Shown one piece after another: positions 1 to 7,623 of a DNA stretch of 33,104 bases. Origin of the DNA: Flavobacterium sp. (lineage in GTDB: Bacteria > Bacteroidota > Bacteroidia > Flavobacteriales > Flavobacteriaceae); the NCBI GenBank assembly GCA_014377455.1, contig JACMPO010000199.1:1-33104 (forward strand). Direction: 5' to 3'. The notes beneath the pieces are model-generated. The model had not been told where the DNA came from, ran no database searches, and saw only the letters and a program-made list of their open reading frames with translations. Each line of letters starts with the position of its first letter. The stretch's first letter is position 1. The position numbers and the translations under genes are program-made.

Positions 1-83
1 CATTACTTGTTCAGGTTCATTGGGTATAATCTCAGCCAAATTTGAAATTTATTTCAGAATCGAGCACCCCTTTTGAGACATTG

Positions 84-112
84 CAAATGTATAGATAATA
101 TTTGAAATCCAA
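84..112 (-). promoter_or_regulatory. Leftward Bacteroidota-type promoter for a gene off the left edge
   Basis: On the minus strand, TTG (112-110) is followed after 18 nt by TACATTTG (91-84), an exact fit to the TTG / TAnnTTTG promoter of Flavobacteriia. Transcription would start near 77 and run off the left edge. An ATG lies at 3-1 on the minus strand and could be the start of that gene, but only one codon is visible. The ATG at 20-18 is closed by a stop after five codons. Confidence 0.5.
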
Positions 113-208
113 AATTTTGTTTGCGATTTAGGATATGTTTAGGATATGTTTAAAAATCATCATTAAGTGTAATTTTTTTTCTTCTACTATTAATATTTTA
201 TTTCTTGT

Positions 209-418
209 ATTAATGAGAAGCATTTTACTATTAATGAGAAGCAAAAAGGTATTAATTATAACCTCAGAGGTATTAATAAGGAGTAAAAAGATATTAATTA
301 TAACCTCAGAGGTATTAATAAGGAGCAAAAAGGTATTAATTATAACTTCAGAGGTATTAATGAGGAGCAAAAAGGTTTTAATTATAACCTCAGAGGTATT
401 AATGAGGGAGTAATTAAA
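209..418. repeat. 21-bp-periodic tandem repeat array with a 42-bp higher-order unit
   Basis: ATTAAT (once TTTAAT) begins at 209, 230, 251, 272, 293, 314, 335, 356, 377 and 398, exactly 21 bp apart each time. From 251 on, two kinds of 21-mer alternate: type A carries the odd palindrome CCTCAGAGG, and type B carries AGGAGCAAAAAGGT. Together they make a 42-bp unit present in three full copies (251-292, 293-334, 335-376) and a fourth partial copy. The two leftmost 21-mers are B-like. The array lies just 3' of arfB. Because 42 is a multiple of 3, it leaves open frames on both strands that look like artefacts. Confidence 0.9.
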
Positions 419-422
419 GCGC

Positions 423-827
423 TTACAGTAAATCAGGTTTTCTTCTGTTTTGTTTAATTTCGGCTGTGTTGGCTTTGTCATTAAGGCGTTTTGCAACTAC
501 TGCTTTTGGAATTTTAGTAGGCTTACGAGGTTTTGGAACCTTTAAAGCATTTTCAATCAAACTTAGAAATCTTTTAGTAATAATTTCTTTATTCTTGAGT
601 TGACTTCGGTCTTCATCGCAATTTAAAATTAAAATAAAATCGGCTGTAAGTCTTGATTCTAGTTTGATTTTTACCAATTCCTTTTCTTCTTCTTCCAGTC
701 CTTCTGATTTTAAAACATCAAAATTCAACACCACTTTCGACGACACTTTATTTACGTTTTGTCCACCAGCACCAGAACTTCGTATTGCTTTATATTTTAA
801 TTCCGATAGTATTTTGTCTTTTTCCAT
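423..827 (-). CDS. arfB: ArfB-type peptidyl-tRNA hydrolase (ribosome rescue)
   Basis: A 134-residue class-I release-factor-like protein of the ArfB/YaeJ family, which hydrolyses peptidyl-tRNA on stalled ribosomes. The GGQ catalytic motif is at residues 21-23, inside RSSGAGGQNVNKV. The protein lacks the codon-recognition domain of true release factors and ends in a basic tail (KPRKPTK, RRKPDLL), as expected for a domain that enters the empty mRNA channel. Length matches the family at about 140 residues. I chose the ATG at 827 because the longer reading frame to 947 only adds sequence overlapping the upstream gene without family similarity. The start lies 2 nt after the stop of the NadR/DUF4301 gene, so translational coupling is likely. 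It is the last gene of the operon. Confidence 0.92.
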   Translation of the reverse strand: MEKDKILSELKYKAIRSSGAGGQNVNKVSSKVVLNFDVLKSEGLEEEEKELVKIKLESRLTADFILILNCDEDRSQLKNKEIITKRFLSLIENALKVPKPRKPTKIPKAVVAKRLNDKANTAEIKQNRRKPDLL

Positions 828-829
828 AA

Positions 830-2947
830 CTATTCCCCAAATTGATGCGCAGGTTTTAGCAAGTCGTTCACCGTTTTCACCGGATTGAAAGTAATGAGTG
901 GCACTTCCACAAAAATAGTAAGCCATTTTGCCATCGCACCATTCCATAAACCTGGAAGTTCATAGGCTTTTAGCGGTTTTCCATTTTTATTTTTTTCCAC
1001 AACAAAGCCCGTATTGTAATTTACAAATTGGGTTAAATCAAAATTTTGACCTTTGTAATTTTTAATTCCACAAACCAAATCTACGGGGTTAAAATGGGTT
1101 GCTTGTTCCAGAATTTTTACTTGGTTTACGTTTGTAGTATCTATTTGCGAACTTTCTACAATTTGTAAAAATACAGTTCCTTTTTTACTCAAAACCCAAA
1201 AAGGTCCGCCACCAGGTTCGCCTTCATTTTTTACCATGCCACAAACTCTTATCGGTCGGTTTAATAAAACGGACAAATAATCAATTTTACTTTCTTTGGT
1301 GTATTTCGAAAAATCTTCAATCACGGAAACACATAGTTTTGATTTTAAATAAGAAACGATTTCTGCAATTAATTCATTAGAAACTGTTTCAGAATGTAAC
1401 GTCTTAAGATATCCAAAAATAATTTCCTGATTTTTTATCAAAATTCCACCAAGCGATTTTTTATACAATGCAATCGTTTCAACATGATTTTGAATGACAT
1501 TATCAATGTTTTTTATAAAAATAATATCAGCATGCAACTGATTCAAATTTTCAATCAAAGCACCATGACCTCCAGGTCTAAAAACTATTTTATCGTGTTC
1601 ATCTCGAAATGGATTGTTATTTAAATCGAGTGCAATAACATCGGTAAATTGATTTTGATAGGAATATTTTACTTGAATTTTTACATTATTTTCAGCTTCT
1701 AACTTGGGTTTTATAGTCTCTATTATTTCCTCAAAGCTATGCTGATGTTCTTGCGAAACGGTAAAATGCAAGTACGATTTTTGATTAGAAGTGGTATAGA
1801 AAACACATTCATTTAAATGCTCTTCAATGGCGGTTGCAATGTGGTTTTTGTATTTGTGAAATGGCAAAACTCCTTTTGGTTTACTGGCAAAACCAAAATA
1901 TTTTGAGGATAATATTGTTTTTATAAAATTATAATTTTTAAGATCTTGATTTGCGTTATCATAATCAGGTACCACAGATTTTGTATTGTGTAAAACCAGT
2001 TCGTAAAACGGAAATTTTTCTAGTGCTACTAAAAAAATAGGTAGATGTTTATCATGTTTTCTATTGATGTAAGCATTAATAGATTCCTCGCCAAGTTTAA
2101 AATCATTAATAAACTCTGATAAAAATTTAAACATTCTACTTGCAGCGCCAGATGCTGGAACAAATTTTTTAAGTTTTAAATTTTGTTTTTTTTGATCAAA
2201 ATAATTGGCAAAATAAATGGCTTCTTGTTCTGAAACCGCCATTATCCCATCATTTAAAGTGGCAGGTCGCTCTAAATTTATCTTTGGAATTCCGTGTTTT
2301 AATTTATCAAATTGATTTTTGATTACTTCTAATGAAATTTGCTTTTTGTAAATCTCAATAAAATCGTAAGAGTTGAATCCTAATTCTTTGGCTTTTGCTA
2401 AATCAGTTACAATTTTTATAGCATTGTTAAGTCGAAAGTCAGCATTTCCAGAAAGTTTCAGGTATGGTTTTTTGGATTCAATTAATTCAGTTTCAAAAAG
2501 CGTTAATGTAGCTTCTCGATTTTCAGGTTGATCTCTCAAATCATCTTTTTCCCACGGAACGTCAACATCGGTTAAAAAAAACAAATCGTATTTGTGTTTA
2601 CGAGCAACTTTTTCAATAATTGGATCACACTTTTTATAATTTATATCCGAAAATATTTTTGTTACTAAAACTGTTGTGTCGCAAAATAAGAATTTGTTGG
2701 CGTTTTGTAATCCTTGATTTTCAAGTTTTGTTTGCCCAATTGCTATTGGCAGTAAATCCTCAAACTGACAAATTTGTTTTTTATCAGTCCATTTTTCTTG
2801 CAGATAATTACGAGCAAATTCAGGAACCCAAAGTGTGTTAAATACTGACGCCAATTGTTTTGCCAATGAGGTTTTCCCAGTAGATTCAGGTCCAAACAGA
2901 GCAATTTTTATAATATCTGTGTGTTCTTGCTTAAGGTTTTCTTCCAT
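830..2947 (-). CDS. NadR-type nicotinamide riboside kinase domain fused to DUF4301
   Basis: A 705-residue, two-part protein. Residues 1-190 are a P-loop kinase like the C-terminal domain of NadR (nicotinamide riboside to NMN): Walker A GPESTGKTS at 19-27, a CDTT segment near 89-92, and the lid-like DVPWEKDDLRDQPENR at 128-143. Residues from about 200 to the end match DUF4301, with PASGAASRM (264-272), KPKGVLPFHKY (356-366), PGGHGALIENL (458-468), IKNIDNV (478-484) and EPGGGPFW (577-584). By my reading these line up with the nucleotide-binding, PK-x-LLP, GHG and VDN motifs of UDP-sugar pyrophosphorylases, which would make DUF4301 a nucleotidyltransferase-fold domain; that is inference. There is no NMN adenylyltransferase domain. 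The start overlaps the 3' end of pnuC by 40 nt. Kinase domain well supported; DUF4301 substrate unknown. Confidence 0.85.
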   Translation of the reverse strand: MEENLKQEHTDIIKIALFGPESTGKTSLAKQLASVFNTLWVPEFARNYLQEKWTDKKQICQFEDLLPIAIGQTKLENQGLQNANKFLFCDTTVLVTKIFSDINYKKCDPIIEKVARKHKYDLFFLTDVDVPWEKDDLRDQPENREATLTLFETELIESKKPYLKLSGNADFRLNNAIKIVTDLAKAKELGFNSYDFIEIYKKQISLEVIKNQFDKLKHGIPKINLERPATLNDGIMAVSEQEAIYFANYFDQKKQNLKLKKFVPASGAASRMFKFLSEFINDFKLGEESINAYINRKHDKHLPIFLVALEKFPFYELVLHNTKSVVPDYDNANQDLKNYNFIKTILSSKYFGFASKPKGVLPFHKYKNHIATAIEEHLNECVFYTTSNQKSYLHFTVSQEHQHSFEEIIETIKPKLEAENNVKIQVKYSYQNQFTDVIALDLNNNPFRDEHDKIVFRPGGHGALIENLNQLHADIIFIKNIDNVIQNHVETIALYKKSLGGILIKNQEIIFGYLKTLHSETVSNELIAEIVSYLKSKLCVSVIEDFSKYTKESKIDYLSVLLNRPIRVCGMVKNEGEPGGGPFWVLSKKGTVFLQIVESSQIDTTNVNQVKILEQATHFNPVDLVCGIKNYKGQNFDLTQFVNYNTGFVVEKNKNGKPLKAYELPGLWNGAMAKWLTIFVEVPLITFNPVKTVNDLLKPAHQFGE

Positions 2948-3531
2948 TCTAAATAACCATAAATGGCAATTATTGTAAAAATTAAATATTGAATACTCGT
3001 AAACGAATACCCTTTAACAAAGTACATCGGTATGGAAATGACATCGCCAATAATCCATAAAATCCAATTTTCAATTTTTCGTCTGGCCATAAGCCACATT
3101 CCAACAAAGAAAATTCCAGTAACAAAAGTGTCAACATAAGATGTCCAATGGGTAAATTTATCAAAAAAGATATAAACTGCAACAACAAATAGCACAGTTG
3201 CTAAAAAAATAAGGATACAAAGTTTTTTTTCGTAATTTGAAATTCTAGAAATAGGAAATTCTATTAGGTCATTTTTTTTGCGAGTCCAACAATACCAGCC
3301 GTAAATACTCATCAATACATAATAGAAATTAATCATCATATCGCCTAGCAACGACCATTTGTAAAGTAAATAAACATAAATTACTGTATTAATTATTCCA
3401 GTTGGGAAAACCCAAATGTTGTCTTTTTTAGCATACCAAACGCTGAGCAAACCAAACAATATGGCAGTGAGCTCCAAAACAATTTGGTGTGTGGGATAAT
3501 TTTTATATTGATTAAAGAGGAAATCCAACAT
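2908..3531 (-). CDS. pnuC: Nicotinamide riboside transporter PnuC
   Basis: A 207-residue inner-membrane protein with about seven hydrophobic segments. It carries the PnuC hallmark NWILWIIGDVISIPMYF at residues 155-171 and an aromatic segment YYVLMSIYGWYCW at 70-82. PnuC proteins let nicotinamide riboside cross the membrane down its gradient, and uptake is driven by phosphorylation inside the cell. The next gene encodes a NadR-type riboside kinase domain whose reading frame begins 40 nt before this one ends, so importer and trapping enzyme are co-translated. I saw no riboswitch-like structure in the 32 nt between this gene and the upstream one. Related thiamine (PnuT) or riboflavin (PnuX) carriers are possible, but the kinase neighbour favours nicotinamide riboside. 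Confidence 0.9.
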   Translation of the reverse strand: MLDFLFNQYKNYPTHQIVLELTAILFGLLSVWYAKKDNIWVFPTGIINTVIYVYLLYKWSLLGDMMINFYYVLMSIYGWYCWTRKKNDLIEFPISRISNYEKKLCILIFLATVLFVVAVYIFFDKFTHWTSYVDTFVTGIFFVGMWLMARRKIENWILWIIGDVISIPMYFVKGYSFTSIQYLIFTIIAIYGYLEWKKTLSKNTQIL

Positions 3532-3550
3532 TTATGTTAATATTTTAGGC

Positions 3551-3575
3551 ACTTCGACTGCGCTCAGTGTGACAA
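3551..3575. repeat. Short REP-like element overlapping the end of the GGGP synthase gene
   Basis: A GC-richer block in AT-rich sequence, with core CTTCGACTGCGCTCAGTGTG. It contains a small hairpin, ACTG-CGCT-CAGT. From memory, near-identical blocks recur between genes in many Bacteroidota genomes. Here the stop codon (3564-3566) and last codons of the neighbouring gene lie inside it. Confidence 0.5.
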
Positions 3576-4292
3576 TTTAAAATCAAAAAAGTTTAAATCA
3601 TTTTCAAATGCAGTACCTATTACAACTAAATCAGCACCTGAATTATAGACATTTTCAATTTCAGTTTTAGACCGAATTCCTCCGCCAACTATCAGGGGCA
3701 GTAATATGTTTTGCGATACTAAAGTAATTATTTCTAACGGAACAGCGTTTTTTGCTCCGCTTCCTGCTTCCAGATAAATTAATTTATTTCCAATAAGTTC
3801 GCCAGCTTGAGCGGTTTGTAAAACATAATTGCTGTCATTTCGATTCAAGGGTTTGGTTTTGCTAATTCTTTCCACAGCAGTTTCTGCGCCACTTTCTATT
3901 AAAATATATCCTGTTGAAATAATTTCAATATTGATTTTTTTTAAAATTGGAACGGCATTTACTTGATGTTCTATTAAATAATCTGGATTTCGACCAGACA
4001 GTAGTGATAAAAATAAAATACCATCGGCTTTGCCCGAAATTTGTGACGGATTTCCAGGAAATAATAAAATAGGTAAATCAATTTCTGATTTTATAATTTC
4101 AATTAAGGAATCCAATATGTTAGTAGTTACAAAACTCCCTCCGATAAATATATGAGTTGCAGGAGATTTTTTTATTTGTTGAGCTATTTGTGAAGCATTT
4201 TTAATATTTATTTTGTCAGGATCAATAAGGATTGCTAACAACTTTTGGTTGCTAATTTTAGCCTTTAGTATTTCATCATAAATGGTATTCAT
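3564..4292 (-). CDS. Geranylgeranylglyceryl/heptaprenylglyceryl phosphate synthase (PcrB/GGGPS family)
   Basis: A 242-residue TIM-barrel prenyltransferase that joins a polyprenyl diphosphate to sn-glycerol-1-phosphate to make an ether-lipid precursor. Visible motifs are ILIDPDK (21-27), HIFIGGS (47-53), LEAGSGA (174-180) and the phosphate-binding GGGIRS (203-208) followed by IGTAFE. The family includes archaeal GGGP synthase, Bacillus PcrB and a Bacteroidota branch whose physiological product is not settled. I prefer the ATG at 4292 over the TTG at 4307, which would add only MRNKI. The last residues (KLSH) and the stop are encoded by a REP-like repeat, so the C-terminus may be strain-specific. 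It lies 23 nt after the epimerase gene in the same operon. Confidence 0.9.
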   Translation of the reverse strand: MNTIYDEILKAKISNQKLLAILIDPDKINIKNASQIAQQIKKSPATHIFIGGSFVTTNILDSLIEIIKSEIDLPILLFPGNPSQISGKADGILFLSLLSGRNPDYLIEHQVNAVPILKKINIEIISTGYILIESGAETAVERISKTKPLNRNDSNYVLQTAQAGELIGNKLIYLEAGSGAKNAVPLEIITLVSQNILLPLIVGGGIRSKTEIENVYNSGADLVVIGTAFENDLNFFDFKLSH

Positions 4293-4315
4293 AATTTTAT
4301 TGCGCAATTTTTATT

Positions 4316-5317
4316 TCATTTCAATTCAATTCCCAATCCGTGTTTCTCTGAAAATTCTATGATTCCATTTTTAATTTTAGTTCCATTTGCAATATCGTTT
4401 GCTATTAAATTTGCTCCGTCTAGATCAACAAAATCTGCCATTGGAGCTAAAACTGCTCCTGCAGAAATCCCAATTGTAGATTCAGTCATGCAACCAATCA
4501 TTATTTTGAAATTTAATTTTTTTGCTTCTTGTATCAAATGTAAAGCGGGAGTTAATCCGCCACATTTCATCAATTTTATATTAACCGATTGGTAGTGATT
4601 TTGCAAATTTTTAAGCTGAGAAACATCTTGTAAATCTTCGTCAGCCATCCAATTTGGATACGAATTTACATTTAAATATTTATAATTTTCAAATCCTGTT
4701 TGCATGGGTTGTTCAAAATATTGAAAGTTGGTTGCAATTTCTAACGAGGCTATTCGGTTACAGTTGGCTATTTTGAAACTCGCGTTGGAATCTATAGCGA
4801 TAGGAATATTCAAATTTGAAAGTTCTATTAAATCAGCCTCTGAAAAATGATTGCATTTTACTTTAAATTTTGACCATTTGCTCTTTTTTATTTTTTCTAT
4901 TTGAGTTTTAATGGAAGCAATACTTATTGTTAATGATGATTCTGGAATTGATGAAGACGCAGTATTTGCAGTCAATTCAAAAAATGGTTTTCGCTCTAAT
5001 TTTCCAAATAAATCCCAGTAAGCGCAGTCTAATGCTGATTTTAAAAAATTAGGAAGTTGAAGAGTTGACAGGAAATTATAGAATTCTTGAGGCGAAACAA
5101 TCTTTTGGTTTTCTATGCGGGATTGATTTTCGTTCAGGATTTTTAGGTAGGATTGTAAATCTATTTTATAATAATCAATGGCAGTACATTCGCCGTAGCC
5201 AGAGATTTCGTTTGAAGAAAGTGTTACAATAAGTGCTTCTCTAAACGAGTAATTTCCGTATGAAATGGAAAAAGTTTCTTTAAGGTTGAGCTTATAAATT
5301 TGATAGTTTAGTTTCAT
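4316..5317 (-). CDS. Enolase-superfamily enzyme, probably an L-Ala-D/L-Glu-type dipeptide epimerase
   Basis: A 333-residue muconate-lactonizing subgroup enzyme of the enolase superfamily. The catalytic pattern is complete: KxK at 152-154 (FKVKC), metal ligands D176 (IDSN), E202 (YFEQP) and an acidic residue in ADED (226-228), and the second catalytic lysine at K248 (IKLMKCGG). The C-terminal DLDGANL (298-304) resembles the DxDG segment of L-Ala-D/L-Glu epimerases, which act in murein peptide recycling. o-Succinylbenzoate synthase (MenC) is the main alternative, but no other menaquinone gene is present. It overlaps the upstream PPTase gene by 4 nt, consistent with translational coupling. Confidence 0.8.
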   Translation of the reverse strand: MKLNYQIYKLNLKETFSISYGNYSFREALIVTLSSNEISGYGECTAIDYYKIDLQSYLKILNENQSRIENQKIVSPQEFYNFLSTLQLPNFLKSALDCAYWDLFGKLERKPFFELTANTASSSIPESSLTISIASIKTQIEKIKKSKWSKFKVKCNHFSEADLIELSNLNIPIAIDSNASFKIANCNRIASLEIATNFQYFEQPMQTGFENYKYLNVNSYPNWMADEDLQDVSQLKNLQNHYQSVNIKLMKCGGLTPALHLIQEAKKLNFKIMIGCMTESTIGISAGAVLAPMADFVDLDGANLIANDIANGTKIKNGIIEFSEKHGLGIELK

Positions 5318-5952
5318 GTTTTTGGCATTGCGTAAACTAAGGTATAATTTTCTATCTCGGTAAAATAGATTTCAAATAGTTCTTCTGTTTTATTAAAATT
5401 CAATACCGCTGTGGTTTTTTTATTATTAAGATGAAAGGGATTAACAATAATGTGATTTTTGAAGCTAATACCTTTATGGTTTTTAATTTTAAAGATAGAT
5501 TCTTTTGCACCCCAAATAACAGTTAGTTTTTTAATGTAATTTTGTTTAACGTTTAAAAAAATTTGTTCAACAGAAAACTTATCTGCAATTTTAATAATTT
5601 TATCCCTTTGAAGTTCGATATCAATTCCTACTTTTTGTGAACTTACAATAATTGCTGCAAACTGGTGTGAGTGGGTTATAGATATTTCTAGTGGCGTTAC
5701 ATTATTAGTTTTTAGATGAGGTTTTCCAAGTAAATCGTAATGCAAATTGGCATCAGATAAATTAATTTCTTGTAATAATTTGCGAACTGCTAAAAAAGCG
5801 CATTTATGGATTTCTGATTTCATAGTGCTAATTCGGTCAACTGTACTGGGTTTAAGCACTACTTGTGTTTGTAACTCGTGTAAAGTTTCGGTTATTTTCC
5901 AAATTAAGATTTTGGTATTTGTGTCGTGCTGAATAATGTGATGTAGTGGCAT
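5314..5952 (-). CDS. 4'-Phosphopantetheinyl transferase superfamily protein
   Basis: A 212-residue protein of the Sfp/AcpT-like PPTase superfamily, which transfers phosphopantetheine from CoA to a serine of carrier proteins. Motifs in order: GKPHL (76-80), SITHSHQFAA (91-100), the Mg-binding VGIDIE (108-113, with D111 and E113) and WGAKESIFKI (147-156, with E151 and K154). The length lies between that of AcpS (about 120 aa) and typical Sfp (about 225 aa), and the two-motif arrangement is of Sfp type. It is the first gene of the six-gene minus-strand operon and diverges from ahcY. The carrier protein it modifies is not in this window, so it could be the general fatty-acid ACP enzyme or one for a secondary pathway. 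Confidence 0.88.
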   Translation of the reverse strand: MPLHHIIQHDTNTKILIWKITETLHELQTQVVLKPSTVDRISTMKSEIHKCAFLAVRKLLQEINLSDANLHYDLLGKPHLKTNNVTPLEISITHSHQFAAIIVSSQKVGIDIELQRDKIIKIADKFSVEQIFLNVKQNYIKKLTVIWGAKESIFKIKNHKGISFKNHIIVNPFHLNNKKTTAVLNFNKTEELFEIYFTEIENYTLVYAMPKT

Positions 5953-5995
5953 TCGTGTTTGCGATGTAGTCTAGCCCAGATAGCAGTAAAAATCG

Positions 5996-6054
5996 TTTTA
6001 TTGCGAGGAACGAAGCAGTCAAATCGAAAGATTGCTTCGTTCCTCGCAATAAAA
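5996..6054. repeat. Large inverted repeat between divergent genes
   Basis: Two 25-nt arms (5996-6020 and 6030-6054) pair with one G-T exception around a 9-nt loop. The core is TTGCGAGGAACGAAGCA. It lies upstream of both the PPTase gene and ahcY, so it cannot be the terminator of either. A lone half-copy of the same core occurs at 28503-28519, which marks it as a dispersed intergenic repeat rather than a gene-specific regulatory hairpin. Confidence 0.85.
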
Positions 6055-6180
6055 GATTGAAACGTATAGCTGGAAGTAGCTCCTAATTAAAAAAAGTCAT
6101 TTTATTGTTTTTCAAATGCTTAACGAATTGAACATTTCATAATTTTTAAAAATAAATTATTTAAAATGAATCGTATGTCG

Positions 6181-6188
6181 TAAATTTG
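6181..6188 (+). promoter_or_regulatory. -7 element upstream of ahcY
   Basis: TAAATTTG fits TAnnTTTG exactly, 31 nt before the ahcY start. No TTG is found at the right distance; TTA at 6157-6159 (21-nt spacing) is the best -33 candidate. Confidence 0.5.
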
Positions 6189-6219
6189 CAAAAAATAATA
6201 ATAGAAAACAAATTTTTAT

Positions 6220-7536
6220 ATGAGTACACAGACTTTACCGTATGTAGCATACAAAGTGAAAGATATTTCACTTGCAGCTTGGGGAAGAAAAGAGATTGAG
6301 CTTGCTGAGGCGGAAATGCCAGGATTAATGTCTCTTAGAGCGGAATACAAAGATGAGCAACCTTTAAAAGGTGCTCGAATTGCAGGTTGTTTACACATGA
6401 CAATTCAAACTGCTGTTTTAATTGAAACATTAATTGCAATGGGTGCCGAGGTAACTTGGAGTTCATGTAATATTTTTTCTACTCAAGATCAAGCTGCTGC
6501 TGCAATTGCTGCTGCAGGAATTCAAGTATATGCATGGAAAGGTCTAAATGAGCCAGATTTTGACTGGTGTATTGAGCAAACATTGTTTTTTGGAGAAGAT
6601 AGAAAACCATTAAATATGATTCTTGATGATGGTGGTGATTTGACCAATATGGTTTTTGATCGTTATCCTGAATTAATTGCTGGTATCAACGGCTTGTCTG
6701 AAGAAACCACTACTGGAGTTCACAGATTGTACGAAAGAATGAAAGCGGGAACATTGCATTTGCCAGCTATTAATGTAAACGATGCGGTTACAAAATCTAA
6801 ATTTGATAACAAATATGGTTGTAAAGAAAGTGCTGTAGATGCAGTACGTAGAGCAACAGATACTATGTTAGCAGGAAAAAGAGTAGTAGTTTGTGGCTAT
6901 GGTGATGTTGGAAAAGGAACTGCAGCTTCATTTAAAGGTGCAGGTTCAATAGTTACTGTGACCGAGGTAGATCCAATTTGTGCTTTACAAGCTGCAATGG
7001 ACGGATTTGAAGTTAAAAAATTAGCAACTGTAACGCCAACTGCTGATATTATTATTACTACAACAGGAAATAAAGATATTGTATTGGAAAGAGATTTTCG
7101 TGCAATGAAAGACAAAACTATAGTTTGTAACATTGGTCATTTTGACAATGAAATAGATATGGCTTGGCTTAATGGTACTTATGGAAATACAAAAATTGAA
7201 ATAAAACCACAGGTTGATAAATATACTATTGATGGGAAAGACATTATTGTTTTAGCCGAAGGTAGATTGGTAAATTTAGGTTGTGCCACTGGACACCCAA
7301 GTTTTGTAATGAGTACTAGTTTCACAAACCAAGTTTTGGCTCAGGTGGAATTATGGAAAAACAGTGCTTCGTATAAAAATGAGGTATATATGTTACCAAA
7401 ACACTTGGATGAAAAAGTAGCAATGTTACATTTACACAAACTTGGTGTTGAACTAGAAACTTTGAGACAAGACCAAGCAGATTATATTGGAGTACCTGTA
7501 GATGGTCCATTTAAACCAGAGTATTACAGATACTAA
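6220..7536 (+). CDS. ahcY: Adenosylhomocysteinase (S-adenosyl-L-homocysteine hydrolase)
   Basis: A 438-residue cytosolic NAD-dependent enzyme that splits S-adenosylhomocysteine into adenosine and homocysteine, relieving product inhibition of methyltransferases. Family landmarks are all present: [16 protein letters not shown] with the substrate-binding [12 protein letters not shown], the catalytic [13 protein letters not shown] segment, the Rossmann NAD site [11 protein letters not shown], and the C-terminal PFKPEYYRY that completes the partner subunit's NAD site. Length is typical for the form without the long insertion found in some bacteria. The ATG at 6220 gives the conserved N-terminus [14 protein letters not shown]. 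It is monocistronic: its own -7 element lies upstream and a strong terminator follows. Confidence 0.98.
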   Translation: MSTQTLPYVAYKVKDISLAAWGRKEIELAEAEMPGLMSLRAEYKDEQPLKGARIAGCLHMTIQTAVLIETLIAMGAEVTWSSCNIFSTQDQAAAAIAAAGIQVYAWKGLNEPDFDWCIEQTLFFGEDRKPLNMILDDGGDLTNMVFDRYPELIAGINGLSEETTTGVHRLYERMKAGTLHLPAINVNDAVTKSKFDNKYGCKESAVDAVRRATDTMLAGKRVVVCGYGDVGKGTAASFKGAGSIVTVTEVDPICALQAAMDGFEVKKLATVTPTADIIITTTGNKDIVLERDFRAMKDKTIVCNIGHFDNEIDMAWLNGTYGNTKIEIKPQVDKYTIDGKDIIVLAEGRLVNLGCATGHPSFVMSTSFTNQVLAQVELWKNSASYKNEVYMLPKHLDEKVAMLHLHKLGVELETLRQDQADYIGVPVDGPFKPEYYRY

Positions 7537-7570
7537 TCCTGTTTTTAGTAATACTAATTATAAAAAATTA

Positions 7571-7603
7571 GTCCCAACTTCGAAAGAAATTGGGACTTTT
7601 TTT
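7571..7603. terminator. Terminator between convergent ahcY and polA
   Basis: The stem GTCCCAA (7571-7577) pairs with TTGGGAC (7590-7596), followed by seven T on the plus strand. On the minus strand the stem is followed by TAATTTTTT, so it probably also ends polA transcription. Confidence 0.88.
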
Positions 7604-7623
7604 GTGGTTGATATCTAAATTCT

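Noticed and set aside
209..418. CRISPR array
   Set aside because: There are no unique spacers: the repeat is fully tandem with 21/42-bp periodicity, and no cas genes are nearby.
128..496. Open frames on both strands across the repeat array (minus 128-496, plus 135-413)
   Set aside because: The repeat unit is 42 bp, a multiple of three, so frames stay open automatically. The peptides are simple 14-residue repeats and the minus frame runs into arfB.
423..947. Longer ArfB start at 947
   Set aside because: The extra 40 residues overlap the NadR/DUF4301 gene in another frame and have no resemblance to ArfB; the ATG at 827 gives the family's normal length.
3532..3563. NAD or TPP riboswitch upstream of pnuC
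   Set aside because: Only 32 nt separate pnuC from the preceding gene, and they contain a REP-like block rather than a riboswitch-like structure.
5953..6219. SAH or SAM riboswitch upstream of ahcY
   Set aside because: The predicted leader after the -7 element is only about 25 nt, too short for a riboswitch, and the upstream hairpin is a dispersed repeat.
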